A stretch of DNA of 6,205 nt, from the NCBI GenBank assembly GCA_902796975.1, contig CADBRF010000111.1:1-6205 (forward strand), read 5' to 3'. Each line of letters starts with the position of its first letter. The first letter of the stretch is position 1. The DNA is from an uncultured Coriobacteriaceae bacterium. Lineage in GTDB: Bacteria > Actinomycetota > Coriobacteriia > Coriobacteriales > QAMH01. The notes beneath the pieces were generated by a model, which searched no databases, was not told where the DNA came from, and worked only from the letters and a program-made list of their open reading frames with translations. Shown here piece after piece: positions 4,551 through 6,205 of this stretch. The translations under genes were made by a program, and so were the position numbers.

Positions 4551-6205
4551 ATGGAAGAGATACGCGACAAAGAACTTGCCATCGTGGGCGAACGCTACCG
4601 TTCGTTCGACGAGTTCTATCGCGTCAACGGTGGTCGGCGGCTCAACCAGCTCTATAGCCAGAAAGGCGACGGCGTTGCCGAGAGCCTCTTTGAGGCAGCA
4701 CCCGGGGAAATGTTCTCCCCGGAGGACACGAGAAACGCCGTACTCTACGGGTCTGCCCTCTTCGAAGACCAGTTTAAGGAGGCAACCTTCAGAGCCCACA
4801 AGCTCATGCGCGAGAAATACGAATGGCTTGACGAGCCGAGTTTCGCGGCCGATACCCACGGGCAAAATGTCATCGTGGAGCGTTTCATGGTCAACCACCC
4901 CAAGGCGTTCCACCGCCGCAATGAGACGCAACAAAGGCGCAGAAGCGTGAACATCATCTACGATGCCATGTGCCCCGCCTCCACTCCAGTTGAGAAGCGC
5001 ATTGAAGCTGGTTGTTCCGTGCTCGCATCAGCAGAAGCTCTTGAAACCATCGGCTATGAGGTCGCGCTCAGCTTTGCACTGGCCAAATACAGCGGCAACA
5101 AGAGCAAGGGGGACCCGACCCTTCTCCTGGAAATTGCCATGAAGAAGTATGGGGAGCCCTTGAGCAGCAAGCGCCTCGAGTTTCCCTTTGCGAGCAAGAC
5201 CATGCTCTTTCACGTGGGCAGCTGGTGGGCGCACCGGTTCCCGCGCACGCCCGTGCACTATGGCGATGGCGAGGGCTATCCGCTTTCCTACGACAAAGCC
5301 CGCATTGCCCAGCTCAAGGACTATGCCAAGAAACGGCACGGGGTCTATCTCTCGGAGGACATCATCGAGGTTCAGGACGCCTCAGACCCTGTCCGCGTGC
5401 TCGAGCATGTGCTGGGCGCCATTGGCGAAGAGAGAGAGCTTATTGCCCATATGCGCACGTCAACGCCTATGCAGGTTGCCATCCAACCTTCCCAGGGCAA
5501 GCTCTTCTCCGCGAGCTCCGAAAACCGCGCAGAGAAGCGTGAAGGCGGAGCAGAGAAGAAAGGCTCGGGGAAATCCGGCATGAAGACGACGCAGTCCGCC
5601 AATCAGCACGCGAGCCAGGTGCCCACCAAGCCCAACGTGCCCAAAGCCCCGGATGCCAGTTCTTGGCAACTGGGTGCAAACAGCAGCTCTGGTCCCAGCC
5701 TAAGCCCGCTGGCGAAAGGCGAGCAGGGAGCAAATAGCATCGGCCCAGAGAAAAACGAAGGCAGGCCAGCAACCCAGAAACCAGGACGGACTTCTCCAGA
5801 GCAGCCGGCATCCAAACAAGGTGCTGGGACAAGGAGAGCAAGCGACCAGTCTGCCTCTTCGGAGCGCGAGCAGGCAAGCAACGCTTCTTGGCAAAATGAA
5901 GCGCAGGACGGCAAAGGCGACAGCCAACTACAGAGCAGACCTGCAAGCGCTTCCCAAACCAATTCCAATTCCAATTCAAGAGGGCAAACAAGCCAAGGGA
6001 GCCAAGGCTGGCAGCAGCAGGGCGAATCCAGCGATAAATCCTCGGCCAACCCAGCCGGAGATCAAAACTCGCAAGTGCAGAGCAAAGAATCTCAGAACAC
6101 AAGCAACCAGCAGGGCCAACAAGACAAGAACAAAAGCGAAAGCAGAGCAGACAGGTCAAGCACAGCTACAACCGATAGGAGCGCAGGAAGTATGGACAGC
6201 GACAA
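4551..6205 (+). CDS. Large partner protein of the AAA+ ATPase, vWA-like N-terminal half plus disordered tail (runs off window edge)
   Basis: There are 551 complete codons with no stop before the edge. The start ATG at 4551 has a GAGGG 5 nt upstream. Residues 1-310 look folded. After a basic stretch (HRRNETQQRRRS, 121-132) comes a hydrophobic strand VNIIYDAM (133-140), a Ser/Thr/Cys-containing turn, then helix and strand IEAGCSVLASAEALETIGYEVALSF (split: 151-160 and 161-175). This order recalls a von Willebrand A or related Rossmann-like core, as in partners of MoxR/CobS ATPases, but the DxSxS metal site is not intact. It may belong to the phage/plasmid family annotated DUF7192, which I recall only tentatively. 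From about 312 onward the chain is low-complexity, rich in Ser, Gln, Asn, Gly and Lys with scattered acidic residues. No signal peptide or membrane segment is visible. It is probably co-transcribed with the ATPase gene. Function is not known. Confidence 0.8.
   Translation, partial: MEEIRDKELAIVGERYRSFDEFYRVNGGRRLNQLYSQKGDGVAESLFEAAPGEMFSPEDTRNAVLYGSALFEDQFKEATFRAHKLMREKYEWLDEPSFAADTHGQNVIVERFMVNHPKAFHRRNETQQRRRSVNIIYDAMCPASTPVEKRIEAGCSVLASAEALETIGYEVALSFALAKYSGNKSKGDPTLLLEIAMKKYGEPLSSKRLEFPFASKTMLFHVGSWWAHRFPRTPVHYGDGEGYPLSYDKARIAQLKDYAKKRHGVYLSEDIIEVQDASDPVRVLEHVLGAIGEERELIAHMRTSTPMQVAIQPSQGKLFSASSENRAEKREGGAEKKGSGKSGMKTTQSANQHASQVPTKPNVPKAPDASSWQLGANSSSGPSLSPLAKGEQGANSIGPEKNEGRPATQKPGRTSPEQPASKQGAGTRRASDQSASSEREQASNASWQNEAQDGKGDSQLQSRPASASQTNSNSNSRGQTSQGSQGWQQQGESSDKSSANPAGDQNSQVQSKESQNTSNQQGQQDKNKSESRADRSSTATTDRSAGSMDSD
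5484..6205 (+). other. Coding sequence of the disordered Q/S/N/G-rich tail
   Basis: Residues 312-551 of the preceding gene form a continuous low-complexity region with almost no hydrophobic runs. Isolated Trp residues appear in polar context at 372, 447 and 487. Gln and Asn become denser toward the edge. Such tails act as flexible linkers, condensate-forming segments or substrate tethers. The end is not in view, so a folded C-terminal domain could still follow. Confidence 0.7.
5961..5977 (+). repeat. Short tandem hexamer AATTCC, nearly three copies
   Basis: AATTCC is repeated at 5961-5966 and 5967-5972, then AATTC at 5973-5977, coding for Asn-Ser-Asn-Ser-Asn-Ser at residues 471-476. Because the unit is 6 nt, gain or loss of a copy changes tail length by two residues without a frameshift. 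Confidence 0.7.

Noticed and set aside
5467..6159. Long minus-strand open frame opposite the disordered tail
   Set aside because: It is antisense to the Q/S-rich coding sequence. The Cys/Leu/Trp-rich translation is what the complement of Ser/Gln codons produces, and there is no ribosome binding site or known domain.
1..6205. CRISPR array, tRNA, rRNA or insertion sequence
   Set aside because: Reading both strands showed no regularly spaced long repeats, no tRNA-like fold with anticodon arm and no transposase or terminal inverted repeats.

Overview
The window looks like part of a bacterial chromosome, most likely from a high- to mid-GC actinobacterium of the class Coriobacteriia (relatives of Collinsella, Olsenella or Eggerthella). 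That assignment is inference. It rests on the style of the 355-residue nuclease-like protein and of the AAA+/partner pair, both of which I associate with that class, and on the GC-rich codon use of serA and the AAA+ pair. The sequence contains no rRNA or other direct taxonomic marker. No tRNA, CRISPR array, transposase, integrase or IS end is visible.

Layout from left to right. (1) 1-510, minus strand: the first 170 codons of serA (D-3-phosphoglycerate dehydrogenase), a housekeeping serine-biosynthesis gene, cut by the window edge. Its leader at 511-610 has a credible promoter, a strong ribosome binding site, a perfect 12-bp palindrome and a spaced direct repeat. (2) 511-810: a divergent, AT-rich intergenic region. 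(3) 811-1878, plus strand: a 355-aa protein with a C-terminal DUF559/Vsr-like nuclease-type region whose active-site signature is incomplete. (4) 1897-3296, minus strand: a two-gene toxin-antitoxin operon. A 197-aa helix-turn-helix antitoxin overlaps by 4 nt (ATGA) a 269-aa zeta/PezT-type toxin kinase. It is convergent with the nuclease-like gene. (5) 3297-3695: a 399-nt intergenic region. It holds three 10-bp direct repeats spaced 21 and 20 bp apart, overlapped by an inverted repeat, which is the probable operator of the toxin-antitoxin operon. (6) 3696-4526, plus strand: a MoxR/CbbQ-type AAA+ ATPase. (7) 4551 to the window edge, plus strand: a large partner protein with a folded, possibly von Willebrand A-like N-terminal half and a disordered Q/S/N/G-rich tail of at least 240 residues.

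How it fits together: serA marks ordinary chromosome. Everything from 811 onward reads as accessory DNA: a nuclease-like orphan, an addiction module of the kind that stabilises mobile elements, and an ATPase/partner operon comparable in layout to MoxR-VWA, NorQ-NorD or CobS-CobT pairs but with unusual motifs. The last pair is the best candidate for a poorly described system. Its substrate cannot be read from this window because the second gene and anything downstream run off the end.
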